Assembly (NCBI RefSeq): GCF_018457175.1
Contig: NZ_JAGFNU010000007.1
Location: forward strand, 62,001-126,000
Source of the DNA: Pseudohalocynthiibacter aestuariivivens
GTDB taxonomy: Bacteria > Pseudomonadota > Alphaproteobacteria > Rhodobacterales > Rhodobacteraceae
Direction: 5' to 3'
DNA: 64,000 bases
The position numbers and the translations under genes were made by a program. Of this stretch, positions 37,782-47,035 are shown in pieces; the stretch's first letter is position 1, and each line of letters starts with the position of its first letter. The notes under the pieces are model-generated. The model worked only from the letters and a program-made list of their open reading frames with translations, did not search any database and was not told the origin of the DNA.

Positions 37782-38603
37782 ATGTCAAAACCCGCTGAAC
37801 TGACAGACCGAAATGCACTTGAAATGCACCGTATGCGCGCGTTGTCTGCACCTGCGTTTTTCCTGTTGGAAGACACCGCAGACGAGATTCAAGAAAGACT
37901 GAACGAAGTTAACAGAGTATTTAAAACAGAGGCTGTCGTTGCGCCTTTTCCAAATTTTTGGGCAACGCACTTTCCCACTGCAAAAGTTGTACCCGATGAA
38001 GATCTTTTGGATTTTGAGCCAGAAGCACATGACTTGATTGTCGACGGTCTGTCTCTGCATTGGTCGAATGACCCGGTCGGGCAGCTAATACAGATACGTC
38101 GCGCGCTTCGCCCGGACGGGTTGTTTTTGGGGGCAGTGTTTGGTGGGCAAACACTACACGAACTTCGGTCCTGTCTCGCAGAAGCGGAGATATTTTTAGC
38201 GGGTGGCCTGTCACCTCGCATCGCACCCATGGGCGAAATCCGTGATCTTGGCGCAATCTTGCAAAGGGCGGGATTTGCGCTTCCCGTTGCTGACACTTCG
38301 GTCAAAACAGTTTCTTATCGCTCCGCCTTTCACCTTATGAAAGATTTGCGCGCCATGGGCGAAACCAACGCGCTGGCCCAGCGCCGTAAAACAATTCCAC
38401 CCAAAGCCCTGTTCGCTGAGGCATCAAAAATTTATGCTCAGAAATACAGTATGGCCGACGGTCGAATTCCCGCGACATTCGAAATCGTCTATCTGACCGG
38501 ATGGGCACCTGACGAAAGCCAGCAAAAACCGCTTCGCCCAGGTTCGGCTAAAGCACGTTTGGCGGATGCCCTTGGCACAACCGAAACACCAGTTTCAGAT
38601 TAA
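37782..38603 (+). CDS. NDUFAF5-like SAM-methyltransferase-fold protein
   Basis: The 273-aa protein belongs to the BioC/NDUFAF5-like branch; the C-terminal half (RRALRPDGLFLGAVFGGQTLHELR, then SPRIAPMGEIRDLGAILQRAGFALP and FEIVYLTGWAPDESQQKPLRPGSA) is characteristic. In mitochondria NDUFAF5 modifies a complex I subunit during assembly. Odd point: the glycine-rich SAM-binding motif I (GxGxG) expected in the N-terminal third is absent; that region reads VVAPFPNFWATHF instead, so cofactor binding may be lost or altered. AAGGA precedes ATG 37782. Divergent from comF, 73 nt upstream of hemH. Confidence 0.85.
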   Translation: MSKPAELTDRNALEMHRMRALSAPAFFLLEDTADEIQERLNEVNRVFKTEAVVAPFPNFWATHFPTAKVVPDEDLLDFEPEAHDLIVDGLSLHWSNDPVGQLIQIRRALRPDGLFLGAVFGGQTLHELRSCLAEAEIFLAGGLSPRIAPMGEIRDLGAILQRAGFALPVADTSVKTVSYRSAFHLMKDLRAMGETNALAQRRKTIPPKALFAEASKIYAQKYSMADGRIPATFEIVYLTGWAPDESQQKPLRPGSAKARLADALGTTETPVSD

Positions 38604-38676
38604 AGTTTCCGCCAAGATTGACCCTTTCGAATAAGCCACTATCTGTTGCACACCACGAAATTTATCAGGAAACATT

Positions 38677-39714
38677 ATGACGCAATCATTTCTGCCCGAG
38701 GGGCACCCGACGATCCCGCCTGCACGCGTTGGGGTTCTGATTGCAAACCTTGGCACACCGGACGGATATGATTACTGGTCGATGCGGCGGTACCTGAACG
38801 AGTTCCTGTCAGACCAGCGTGTCATCGACTATCCGGCTTGGAAATGGCAGCCGCTTTTGCAGCTCATTATTCTGACAAAAAGGCCATTTTCTTCGGGCGC
38901 AGCCTATAAAAGCATTTGGAACGAAGAAGCTGGTGAAAGCCCGCTAATGACAATTACAAAGGCGCAAACCAATAAGCTGCGCCAGGTTTTGTCAAAGCGA
39001 TATGGTAATCAGGTCGTTGTTGATTTTTCGATGCGCTACGGAAATCCGTCTACAAAATCAAAGGTAGAGGCGCTAATTGCTGCCGGTTGCCAAAAGATCT
39101 TGTTCTTTCCGCTCTACCCCCACTACGCTGGCGCGACAACTGCAACGGCGAATGACGCTTTTTTTAAGGCCCTAAGCGACGCCACCTGGCAACCTGCGGT
39201 GCGCACGGTCCCAGCTTACTTTGAACAACCAAGCTATATAGATGCATTGGCCCAATCCGTTGAGCGCGCTTATGCTAAACTTGATACGCGCCCGGACCAT
39301 TTGATCGCGTCTTATCACGGAATGCCTGAACGCTATCTTACCCAAGGTGATCCATATCACTGTCAATGCCAGAAGACTTCGCGCCTTTTGAAGGAGCGCC
39401 TGGGCTGGGACGACGGCGAAATTATTACGACATTTCAGTCAAAGTTCGGGCCGGAAGAGTGGTTGAAGCCCTATACCGTCGAAGAGGTGGCGCGCCTTGC
39501 CAAAGCTGGCAAGAAGAACATTGCAGTCATTGCGCCTGCCTTTTCGGCGGATTGCATCGAAACACTTGAAGAGATCAACGAAGAAATTTTTGAGAGTTTT
39601 GAACACGCGGGCGGAGAAAAATTTACATATGTCCCGTGCCTGAATGATGAAGACGCGCATATTAGCGCGCTGTCAAACGTCATCGAGCAGAATTTATGCG
39701 GGTGGCTAGACTGA
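38677..39714 (+). CDS. hemH: Ferrochelatase
   Basis: HemH inserts Fe(II) into protoporphyrin IX, the last step of protohaem synthesis. The 345-aa protein is full length: GVLIANLGTPDGYDYWSMRRYL at the N-terminus, the active-site histidine in SYHGMPERYLTQGDPYHCQC, and SKFGPEEWLKPYT with the conserved Pro-Glu. AGGAAA precedes the ATG. It ends just before a shared terminator with a convergent small gene. Confidence 0.97.
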   Translation: MTQSFLPEGHPTIPPARVGVLIANLGTPDGYDYWSMRRYLNEFLSDQRVIDYPAWKWQPLLQLIILTKRPFSSGAAYKSIWNEEAGESPLMTITKAQTNKLRQVLSKRYGNQVVVDFSMRYGNPSTKSKVEALIAAGCQKILFFPLYPHYAGATTATANDAFFKALSDATWQPAVRTVPAYFEQPSYIDALAQSVERAYAKLDTRPDHLIASYHGMPERYLTQGDPYHCQCQKTSRLLKERLGWDDGEIITTFQSKFGPEEWLKPYTVEEVARLAKAGKKNIAVIAPAFSADCIETLEEINEEIFESFEHAGGEKFTYVPCLNDEDAHISALSNVIEQNLCGWLD

Positions 39715-39731
39715 ATTTTCTTTTGACAAGA

Positions 39732-39764
39732 AAAAAGGCGGTGCAAAACACCGCCTCTTTTTCT
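39732..39764. terminator. Bidirectional terminator between hemH and the 60-aa gene
   Basis: AGGCGGTG and CACCGCCT form a perfect 8-bp stem with a CAAAA loop. A run of As precedes it and CTTTTTCT follows, so it can end transcripts from both sides. Confidence 0.88.
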
Positions 39765-39782
39765 CAGATGTGACGCGTACTA

Positions 39783-39965
39783 TTAGCTAGCAACAGCAGC
39801 AGCAAGTACGACAAACAGCAAAATTGGAACAACCATGTTACCGCCTGAAGAAGAAGATTGTTCTTCCACGATAATCTCAGGTTCCATCATTGGCTCGCTC
39901 ATGTTGCCAGCGAAAGCTGTGGTAGCAGCAACTGACAGAGCAGCAGCAAGTGCGATTTTTTTCAT
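39783..39965 (-). CDS. 60-aa exported or membrane peptide of unknown function
   Basis: A signal peptide (MKKIALAAALSVAATTAFAG) is followed by an acidic, methionine-rich stretch (MSEPMMEPEIIVEEQ), four serines and two glycines, then a C-terminal hydrophobic segment (VVPILLFVVLAAAVAS). After cleavage the mature peptide would be about 41 residues with a single C-terminal membrane anchor and a negatively charged N-terminal tail in the periplasm. GAGAG lies before the ATG. I know the type as a conserved small Rhodobacteraceae protein without assigned function; this is from memory. Confidence 0.75.
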   Translation of the reverse strand: MKKIALAAALSVAATTAFAGNMSEPMMEPEIIVEEQSSSSGGNMVVPILLFVVLAAAVAS

Positions 39966-40110
39966 TTTTTCTCTCCAGAAATAGCATCGGGTCGCAATTA
40001 CAGTCGACCCGAAGCACCCAACACCGTATCTCGTGCCGGGTTCTAACCAGTAAAATAAGGCATTTGCAAATGTCTTGCGTTCTGGAGCCTCTGTGACGAG
40101 CCGATTGTCG

Positions 40111-40716
40111 CTATATTAGCAACACTTGGGTTCCGACGGTCGCAAGCTCAAACAATTCAGAGATATTCTCGTTGTACAGTCCAATACAGCCGTTGGATGA
40201 TCTGCGCCCAATTTTTCGCGTATCGTGCGTGCCGTGAATTCGGTAGTAGGTCCAGCCCAGATACAGCGCATGTGTCCCAAGCGGGTTATCAGGGCCTGGG
40301 CCTACGTAGTCTGGCCATTCTGGGTTGCGGATTTTCATTGAGGGTGTCGGACTCCAGCTGGGGCCTTCCACCTTGCGTGCAACCCTAGTACGGCCACGGC
40401 GCGTAAGCTCTTCAGACATCGGAACCGAAGTTGGATAAAGTTTGTAAACCGTCTCTTCCTGGTTCCAGTAATGAAGTGCGCGCGACGTGGTATCCACCAA
40501 AATCGCACCGCGTCTTAGATTATCGAAATAAGGTTGCCAGCGTAGTGATCGGAAACTTGAGATATTGCGGCGCACTGCCTCCGAAATTTCGCCCTCAATT
40601 TCCACAGAGTCGCCAGTGGATTGCGCAATCGCCGGGACGGCAAGTCCACCAACGAAAGCGGCAGTCGTTCCTAAAAACAATCTACGGTTCATTCTGTTTT
40701 TCTCTTCAGTATTCAT
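40111..40716 (-). CDS. L,D-transpeptidase (YkuD domain), Tat-like signal
   Basis: L,D-transpeptidases form 3-3 peptidoglycan cross-links or attach proteins to the cell wall. This 201-aa protein has a twin-arginine-like leader (MNRRLFLGTTAAFVGGLAVPAIAQ) and the YkuD catalytic block: His in YYRIHGTHDTRKIG and the nucleophile Cys in SSNGCIGLYNENI. The start may be ATG 40716 or ATG 40692; both have acceptable ribosome-binding sites and the open frame runs further upstream. It is back to back with a CAP-domain lipoprotein and close to a second L,D-transpeptidase. Confidence 0.9.
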   Translation of the reverse strand: MNTEEKNRMNRRLFLGTTAAFVGGLAVPAIAQSTGDSVEIEGEISEAVRRNISSFRSLRWQPYFDNLRRGAILVDTTSRALHYWNQEETVYKLYPTSVPMSEELTRRGRTRVARKVEGPSWSPTPSMKIRNPEWPDYVGPGPDNPLGTHALYLGWTYYRIHGTHDTRKIGRRSSNGCIGLYNENISELFELATVGTQVLLI

Positions 40717-40887
40717 TGTAGCATCCGTTTCCTGACTGGTGCACACATCCATATAGACAATATGGCGAGAATGCCTCAGTCGCAAATCAAACAAGCGTTA
40801 GATTGCCGGTTCAGGGATATGTGGGTTTGAACAGCAACGCCTAAGCCGCTAGAGAAAGAAAATTATTGAATAGGGACGGTTATCAAT

Positions 40888-41391
40888 ATGGTACGGTTTT
40901 TTGGTCTTCTCCTTGCAATGGTGCTTGGCCTATCGGCTTGTAGCCCTGAATTAGCTCCGCTTGGGCCTGATGGAAAACCTTTACCGCGGGTATACCGAAT
41001 CGCTAATAGTTCTGAGGTTCAGTTCCGTATGCTGGATTCCATAAATGCGTTACGTGAAGCTGCGGGCGCAAGCAGCATCAGCTTGGATAGCAAGCTGACA
41101 GCCGCAGCAGCGACCCATTCGCGCGATATGTCGATACAAAACCGTCCATGGCATTTTGGCTCAGACGGATCGTCGCCATTAGACCGGGTCGCGCGCACAG
41201 GGTACCCCGGTATTATGTTGGGTGAAAACATATCTGAAACATATGAATCAGAGCTTGAGACCCTGTCTGCATGGATGGAACAACCGGATACGCGCAACAT
41301 TATTCTGGATACCAATGCGACAAACATGGGCTTTTCCTGGCATCAGGAAGCAAACGGGAAAATCTGGTGGACGCTGATACTGGGCAGCTAA
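40888..41391 (+). CDS. CAP-domain (SCP/PR-1 like) lipoprotein
   Basis: The 167-aa protein starts with a lipoprotein signal (lipobox LGLSAC, lipid-modified cysteine at residue 18). The rest is a CAP domain: INALREAAGASSISLDSKLTAAAATHSRDM (helix 1 with a family histidine), then GYPGIMLGENISETY, and MGFSWHQEANGKIWWTLILG. CAP proteins act as proteases, lipid binders or cell-wall-linked factors; a role cannot be assigned here. It sits between two L,D-transpeptidase genes. Confidence 0.88.
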   Translation: MVRFFGLLLAMVLGLSACSPELAPLGPDGKPLPRVYRIANSSEVQFRMLDSINALREAAGASSISLDSKLTAAAATHSRDMSIQNRPWHFGSDGSSPLDRVARTGYPGIMLGENISETYESELETLSAWMEQPDTRNIILDTNATNMGFSWHQEANGKIWWTLILGS

Positions 41392-41407
41392 GGCCTGCCT
41401 CTGCTCG

Positions 41408-41905
41408 CTAGCTGTAAAGCGATATCGGCGTGCCGATTTCAACCATGGAATAAATTTTCTCCATTTCTCGGTTGCTTACCGAAATACATCCCCATGTCCA
41501 GTCTTCACCGCGTTTGTCAAAGGGTCTGGCTGCGCCGTGAATAAAAATATCACCCCCGGGGGGCTGGCCTAAGGCGGCCGCTTTCGCGCGGTCGTTTTCA
41601 TTTGGATAAGATATTCCAAGTGATAAATAAAATTCACTGTTTGGGTTCCGCCGGTCGATAATGTAGTGGCCTTCCGGGGTTTTCCCGTCACCTTCGATCT
41701 GCTTATGGCCATCTGGCGCGAAGCCCAGATCTATATCATAGGCTTTTAAAGACCGGTTTTCATTCAAAAGGTACATCCGACGTTCACCCTTGAACACAAC
41801 AATTCGGGTCACTTCTGGGCCCGAATAAGTTAGAAATTTGGAAGAACTGCAGGAGCCTAGCGTTAAAGTCGCTGCCAGCCCCTTTAGAAACGTTGCCCTA
41901 CGCAT
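41408..41905 (-). CDS. L,D-transpeptidase family lipoprotein (YkuD domain)
   Basis: The 165-aa protein has a lipoprotein-like signal (lipobox TLGSC near residue 19) and a YkuD domain with the catalytic blocks GGDIFIHGAARPFDKRG (His) and WTWGCISVSNREME (Cys). KTPEGHYIIDRRNPNSEFYLSLGISYPN is also typical of YkuD proteins. I start it at ATG 41905, which has GAGG 9 nt upstream; TTG 41920 is the in-frame alternative. It is convergent with the CAP lipoprotein and differs in sequence from the other L,D-transpeptidase, so this is not a recent duplication. Confidence 0.9.
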   Translation of the reverse strand: MRRATFLKGLAATLTLGSCSSSKFLTYSGPEVTRIVVFKGERRMYLLNENRSLKAYDIDLGFAPDGHKQIEGDGKTPEGHYIIDRRNPNSEFYLSLGISYPNENDRAKAAALGQPPGGDIFIHGAARPFDKRGEDWTWGCISVSNREMEKIYSMVEIGTPISLYS

Positions 41906-42020
41906 TTTTACGCGCCTCAAAGTTTTTAATTTTCACAACTAGATACAGCATTTTAGCACATTTTGATAGTTGGTTTAGAATATTGGACATCAAACAGACG
42001 TGAACGCGCTGAGCAACGTA

Positions 42021-43238
42021 TCAGGTTTTTCGAAATGCAGTGCACAGCTCAATATGAGGGGACCAACGAAACTGGTCGACGACCTGCAACATTCCCAACT
42101 GATACCCGTGGTCAACCAAATGTTTTGCATCGCGCGCGAAAGTAACCGGATTGCACGAAATCATCGCTATACGCGGAATATTTGATTTTCCAAGCTCTCG
42201 CACCTGCGCCTCTGCGCCAGCGCGCGGTGGGTCAATCACCACTGCATCAAACCGCTTCAGTTCATCTGGCATAAGTGGCCTGCGAAACAAATCGCGTGTT
42301 TCTGTTGTGACGCGTTTCAGACCCTGCGCCAACCGCCACCCTTTGTCCAAAGCGGCGAGCATCAAAGCGTCACTTTCAACCGCATGAACTTCTGAATGCG
42401 CCGCAGCAGGAAGCGAAAAAGTTCCACACCCAGCGAAAAGATCAACAACATGTTTAGCACCTGAAATAGTCTCTAACACTGCGGAACTCAGCATTTTTTC
42501 GCCTTCTAATGTGGCTTGTAAAAAGGCACCTGGTGGCGGAACCACGCTTGCCGAGCCAAACTGTTGGGCCGGGGAAAACCGCTGTGCGATCAGTTCATCA
42601 TCCCACGTAAGACGCGCCAAACCATATGTCTCAGCGATCCCTGCAAGCTCGACCCTCTGTTTGCCATCCGCTGGCCCTACACCCTTAACCGTTACATCAA
42701 TTCCTGAATCACTTTGCGCGACCAGAAGGCTGATTTCACTTTTGCGTGACGCCCCGATGATTGTGAGCGCCTCCAAAGCAGGCGTGGCGCTTAGAAGGGC
42801 AGGATGCAGCAATTCGCAATTGGGAATCTGAATGATTGTATCGGAAGCGTGCATATGAAACCCAACCAATGCGCCTTTCTTGGTGCGGCGACCAGAAAGC
42901 GTTGCGCGCCGCCGCGATTTTGGTGGCGAGGTCACAATGGGTCGCATTTCAGCGCGCAACCCCTGCGCTGCAAGCGCTGTTTCAACAACGCCCAGCTTCC
43001 AGTTGGCCACAAACTCATCAGATGCGTGCTGCAACAAACATCCCCCACAAGATTTCGCGTGTGAACAAGGGGGCCGAACACGATCTGCAGAGGGTGTAAT
43101 GATCTTTGGCGCAACTATACGGCCGTCCTGAACCTCGCCAGAGACAACTTCGCCCGGCAAAGCCTGTGCAACAAAAACCGGGCCAGTAGTTATCCCATCA
43201 CCCTGATGTCCCAATCTCTCGATGGTTACTTCAATCAC
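42021..43238 (-). CDS. Class I SAM-dependent RNA methyltransferase (TrmA/RlmC/RlmD family)
   Basis: This 405-aa enzyme should make 5-methyluridine in rRNA or tRNA. It has a TRAM-like N-terminus, an iron-sulfur cluster site (CSHAKSCGGC, with a further cysteine at IPNCELL), the SAM motif VVDLFAGCGTFSLPAA, DPPRAGAE, and the catalytic cysteine in ISCNPVTFARDAKHL. The last 4 nt of the upstream ABC gene overlap its start. Which uridine is modified cannot be told from sequence. Confidence 0.92.
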   Translation of the reverse strand: MIEVTIERLGHQGDGITTGPVFVAQALPGEVVSGEVQDGRIVAPKIITPSADRVRPPCSHAKSCGGCLLQHASDEFVANWKLGVVETALAAQGLRAEMRPIVTSPPKSRRRATLSGRRTKKGALVGFHMHASDTIIQIPNCELLHPALLSATPALEALTIIGASRKSEISLLVAQSDSGIDVTVKGVGPADGKQRVELAGIAETYGLARLTWDDELIAQRFSPAQQFGSASVVPPPGAFLQATLEGEKMLSSAVLETISGAKHVVDLFAGCGTFSLPAAAHSEVHAVESDALMLAALDKGWRLAQGLKRVTTETRDLFRRPLMPDELKRFDAVVIDPPRAGAEAQVRELGKSNIPRIAMISCNPVTFARDAKHLVDHGYQLGMLQVVDQFRWSPHIELCTAFRKT

Positions 43239-45064
43239 TCTGCCGCCTCGTTGATCCCGATAAAGCCGCCTGATTGCCTGCTCCAGTACCGCGCGTAAAG
43301 CCCGCTTTTATGCAAAAGCTTCTGATGTGTGCCGATTTCGGCAATTCTGCCCTCTTCAAGTACCACGATCCGGTCCATCCGTGCGATGGTTGACAAGCGG
43401 TGCGCGATTGCGAGCACGGTTTTGCCTTCCATTACCCGCTCCAACGCCGTTTGGATTGCCGCTTCCACTTCGCTGTCAAGCGCGCTTGTCGCTTCGTCCA
43501 GGATCAGAATTGGCGCATCTTTCAAAATTGCACGCGCAAGCGCGATGCGCTGCCGCTGACCTCCAGACAGTTTTACGCCACGCTCACCCAGATGCGCAGC
43601 GTACCCACGGCGTTCTTTAAGGTCCTGCATCCCTTCGATAAATTGATGGGCTTCTGCACGCAGCGCTGCCTCTTTTACTTGCTCGACAGTTGCGTCTGGA
43701 TGCCCATAAAGGATGTTGTCATGGGCAGAGCGGTTAAACATTGCCGTTTCCTGAGTAACTGTACTGATTTGCTGTCGCAAACTTTCCTGCGTTACATCTC
43801 TCAGATTCTGTCCATCAATGAAAACAGCGCCTTTTTCGGTGTCATAGAGACGAAGCAACAGCGAAACCAGTGTTGATTTTCCTGCACCTGAGGCGCCGAC
43901 AATGCCAAGTTTTTCACCAGGGTGAATCGTAAGGGATACGTTGTCTATCCCGCCCTTTTCGCGCCCATAAGCGAAACTAGCGCCTTCAAACCGTATCTCT
44001 CCGCGTGTGACCTTCAAGGCAACTGCATCAACTGCATCTGGCAAGTCATGTGGCGGTGTCAGGGTGCGCATGCCATCTTCGACTTCGCCAATGTTTGCGT
44101 AGATCGCCATCAGAACGAAGCTTACCCAACCCGTCATTTGCGCAATACGGATAGAAACTGCGCCCGTCGCGGCAATGTCCCCCGGGCTAGCAAGGCCAAG
44201 CGTCCACAACCACAACACACTGCCGAGCAAAAAAACCGGCAGGGTGCCCGCAATTGTCATCAGCGAGAAACGAAAAAGGGTCGCTATCGTTCCCGAGTAA
44301 ATTTTCTTGAGTCGCCAATCTTCCATCGCGTCGAGCGCAACAGCATCTTCGTGGCGGTGATGGGCAAACAGTTTGACAGTTTTAATATTTGTGACGGTGT
44401 CCACAATTTGACCCGTCAGATTTGCACGCGCCCCGGCCTGCGCGGCAGACCTTACCCGGATCCGCGGCATAAACCACCGGATCAGCGATAGATACCCAAC
44501 CAACCAAACGGCCAGAACCAAAGCAATACGCCAGTCGATCGTGGTAAGCAGCAATGCCGATCCCACAAGTGACGCCAGTGCAAACGCCACGACGTTGATT
44601 AATTCAACGACAACTTCATTCACCGCGCGTGACGTTTGCATCTGTTTCTGTGCAATGCGCCCGGCAAAGTCGTCATCAAAAAAGCTGATCGCGTGGCCAA
44701 GCGTGTACCGATTGAGGCGTGATAAAACCAATGTTGTTATGTTCGGCGCAACGGCCAATGACTGCATGGCTGCGGAGGTTCCGAAAACCAGCGGGCGCAG
44801 GACCACGAAAAACGCCGCGATTCCAAGCAACATAAGCCAGCTGTCTTTTACAAAATCGGCCCCGCCCAAAATAGCGCCGTCAATGACCAGGCCCAACAAA
44901 AGCGCTGTCATCACTTCCAGCACACCAGCAGTTGCTGATACGGCCGCTGCCAAGCCCAAAATCGGCATGGCACCCTTTAGGCACCATTTGAAAAACGCGG
45001 CGAGTGTGCGTGGTGGCGGGCCATCAGATGGCGAAAACCCGTCTATTAGTGACGATAAATTCAC
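43235..45064 (-). CDS. ABC exporter, fused membrane and ATPase domains (second half of a pair)
   Basis: The 609-aa protein has five or six membrane helices in the first ~330 residues and a C-terminal ATPase with Walker A GASGAGKS, signature LSGGQRQRIALARAI and Walker B LILDEATSALDSEVE. It lies directly after a similar gene with a 4-nt overlap; such pairs usually act as a heterodimer exporting lipids, peptides or drugs. Substrate unknown. Followed by a 4-nt overlap with the RNA methyltransferase gene. Confidence 0.93.
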   Translation of the reverse strand: MNLSSLIDGFSPSDGPPPRTLAAFFKWCLKGAMPILGLAAAVSATAGVLEVMTALLLGLVIDGAILGGADFVKDSWLMLLGIAAFFVVLRPLVFGTSAAMQSLAVAPNITTLVLSRLNRYTLGHAISFFDDDFAGRIAQKQMQTSRAVNEVVVELINVVAFALASLVGSALLLTTIDWRIALVLAVWLVGYLSLIRWFMPRIRVRSAAQAGARANLTGQIVDTVTNIKTVKLFAHHRHEDAVALDAMEDWRLKKIYSGTIATLFRFSLMTIAGTLPVFLLGSVLWLWTLGLASPGDIAATGAVSIRIAQMTGWVSFVLMAIYANIGEVEDGMRTLTPPHDLPDAVDAVALKVTRGEIRFEGASFAYGREKGGIDNVSLTIHPGEKLGIVGASGAGKSTLVSLLLRLYDTEKGAVFIDGQNLRDVTQESLRQQISTVTQETAMFNRSAHDNILYGHPDATVEQVKEAALRAEAHQFIEGMQDLKERRGYAAHLGERGVKLSGGQRQRIALARAILKDAPILILDEATSALDSEVEAAIQTALERVMEGKTVLAIAHRLSTIARMDRIVVLEEGRIAEIGTHQKLLHKSGLYARYWSRQSGGFIGINEAAE

Positions 45065-46905
45065 TCTGCCGCCTCTTCCGTCCCGATGAATCCGCCAGAT
45101 TGTCGCGCCCAGAACCTTGCATACAGGCCCCCCGCGGCAAGAAGTTCTGAGTGGCTTCCTTCTTCGGCAACCTGGCCGCTCTCCATTACCAATATCCGGT
45201 CCATATGTGCTATCGTTGAAAGGCGGTGGGCAATGGCAACGACCGTCTTGCCTTCCATCATCCCATACAGCGTGTCCTGGATCGCGGCTTCGACTTCGCT
45301 GTCAAGCGCACTTGTCGCCTCATCCAGTAACAAGATAGGCGCATCTTTAAGAATAACCCTTGCAAGCGCGACCCGTTGCCGTTGCCCGCCTGAAAGCTTC
45401 ACGCCACGTTCGCCAACATGTGCGTCATAGCCTTTGCGCCCCTCAGGGTCTTCCAGCTCGAGAATGAAATCATGCGCCTCGGCCCGCTTTGCGGCCTCGA
45501 CAACTTCTGCCCCCGACGCGTCGGGGCGCCCATAGAGGATATTTTCCCGTATCGACCGATGCAGAAGAGAGCTGTCTTGCTGCACCATACCAATCACACG
45601 GCGAAGACTCTCCTGCGTTACCTTTGAAATATCCTGGCCATCGATCAAGATTCGCCCCTTGTCCGCATCGTAAAACCGCAGCAAAAGCTTCACAAAGGTG
45701 GTTTTACCTGCGCCTGATCTGCCGATTAGCCCAATCTTTTCGCCCGCCTGAATTTTTAGATTTATGTTAGAAAGCCCACCCGCCTCGCGGCCATAGTGGT
45801 GGGAAAGCTCACGCGCTTCGATCAAACCGTTTTTGAATACCAAGGGTTTGGCACCAATCGAATCTACCAGTGTAATTGGCTGCGCGATGGTTTCCATACC
45901 TTCAGAAATGACCCCAAGGTTGCGGAAAAAGCTGGACAGCGCCCACATTATCCAGCCTGTCATTGCGTTCAGGCGTAGCGTCAGCGCAGTAGCCGCAGCA
46001 ACGACACCAATCGTTGCGCTGTCGTTCATCCATAGCCAAACCGCCCAGCCAACAACCCCAACAATCAACAAACCGTTAATCGCGACAAGTGAGACATCCA
46101 TTTTGGTAAAGATGCGCATCTCTATTTGAAAAGTCTTGCGCGTATTTTCAATGGCCTCTTTGGCGTAGCCAAGTTCTGTATCGTGATGCGCGAAGAGTTT
46201 GACAGAGTGAATATTCGTATAGCTGTCCACGACCCGTCCCGTAACCTCGCTTCGCGCGTCAGACGCGGCCTTGGAGGCGGGCCCAACCCGGCGCATCGTC
46301 CAGTTCACAAGCATTCCGTAAAGCACCAGCCAGACAACAAGGGGTATGGCAAGCCGTGCGTCTGCCTCGGCCAGCATCACGCCGGCGCCAATGAAATAGG
46401 CTGTTGCAAAGGTCAGCGCGTCAAAAACCTGAAAAACCGCCTCGCCGGCTGCGGGCGGCGTTTGCATTATCCGGTTTGATATACGGCCTGCAAAGTCATT
46501 CTCAAACCAGCTAACGGATTGACGCAAAACATGTTTGTGCGCACGCCAGCGGATCATCGTGCCAAAATTAGGCAAAATGGAATTGTTCAGAAGGGCAACA
46601 TCCAGTGCCTGAAAAATTGGCCGCAAAATCAAGATGAACGCGGCGACCACGATGAATTCTAAAACGTAATTCTCCCGCACTTCCGCAGGCGTGTTGGTCG
46701 TTAGCACATCAACAACCCGGCCCATGTAATAGATGAGGCCCACCTCTACCATCGCAACCACAAAGGACATGATACCGACACACCAAAAGACGCGCTTAAA
46801 CGGACGCGCGTATTCCCGCATGAAAGGCCAAAGCTTTTGCGGTGGCTGGTCGCTCTCCGGATAAGCGACGTAAGGATCAACGAGTCGCTCGAAAAAACTA
46901 AGCAC
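45061..46905 (-). CDS. ABC exporter, fused membrane and ATPase domains (first half of a pair)
   Basis: The 614-aa protein has the same design as its neighbour: membrane domain (about 1-340) with REYARPFKRVFWCVGIMSFVVAM as first helix, then an ATPase with Walker A GRSGAGKT, signature LSGGQRQRVALARVI and Walker B LLLDEATSALDSEVE. Both ATPase sites look intact in both subunits, which argues against the asymmetric type with one dead site. First gene of a tightly overlapping three-gene unit. Confidence 0.93.
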   Translation of the reverse strand: MLSFFERLVDPYVAYPESDQPPQKLWPFMREYARPFKRVFWCVGIMSFVVAMVEVGLIYYMGRVVDVLTTNTPAEVRENYVLEFIVVAAFILILRPIFQALDVALLNNSILPNFGTMIRWRAHKHVLRQSVSWFENDFAGRISNRIMQTPPAAGEAVFQVFDALTFATAYFIGAGVMLAEADARLAIPLVVWLVLYGMLVNWTMRRVGPASKAASDARSEVTGRVVDSYTNIHSVKLFAHHDTELGYAKEAIENTRKTFQIEMRIFTKMDVSLVAINGLLIVGVVGWAVWLWMNDSATIGVVAAATALTLRLNAMTGWIMWALSSFFRNLGVISEGMETIAQPITLVDSIGAKPLVFKNGLIEARELSHHYGREAGGLSNINLKIQAGEKIGLIGRSGAGKTTFVKLLLRFYDADKGRILIDGQDISKVTQESLRRVIGMVQQDSSLLHRSIRENILYGRPDASGAEVVEAAKRAEAHDFILELEDPEGRKGYDAHVGERGVKLSGGQRQRVALARVILKDAPILLLDEATSALDSEVEAAIQDTLYGMMEGKTVVAIAHRLSTIAHMDRILVMESGQVAEEGSHSELLAAGGLYARFWARQSGGFIGTEEAAE

Positions 46906-47035
46906 TAGGTGCCTCTTTTGCGTTGAAAGGTGTTTTCGCTCTCCTAAGGAACACTAGGTTAGCGGTAACTTCAAGACGACGCTGTGCTGCCAGCTTCGAT
47001 TAGCGGCATAAAATCGAGATTAGCAACGGGTTTGC

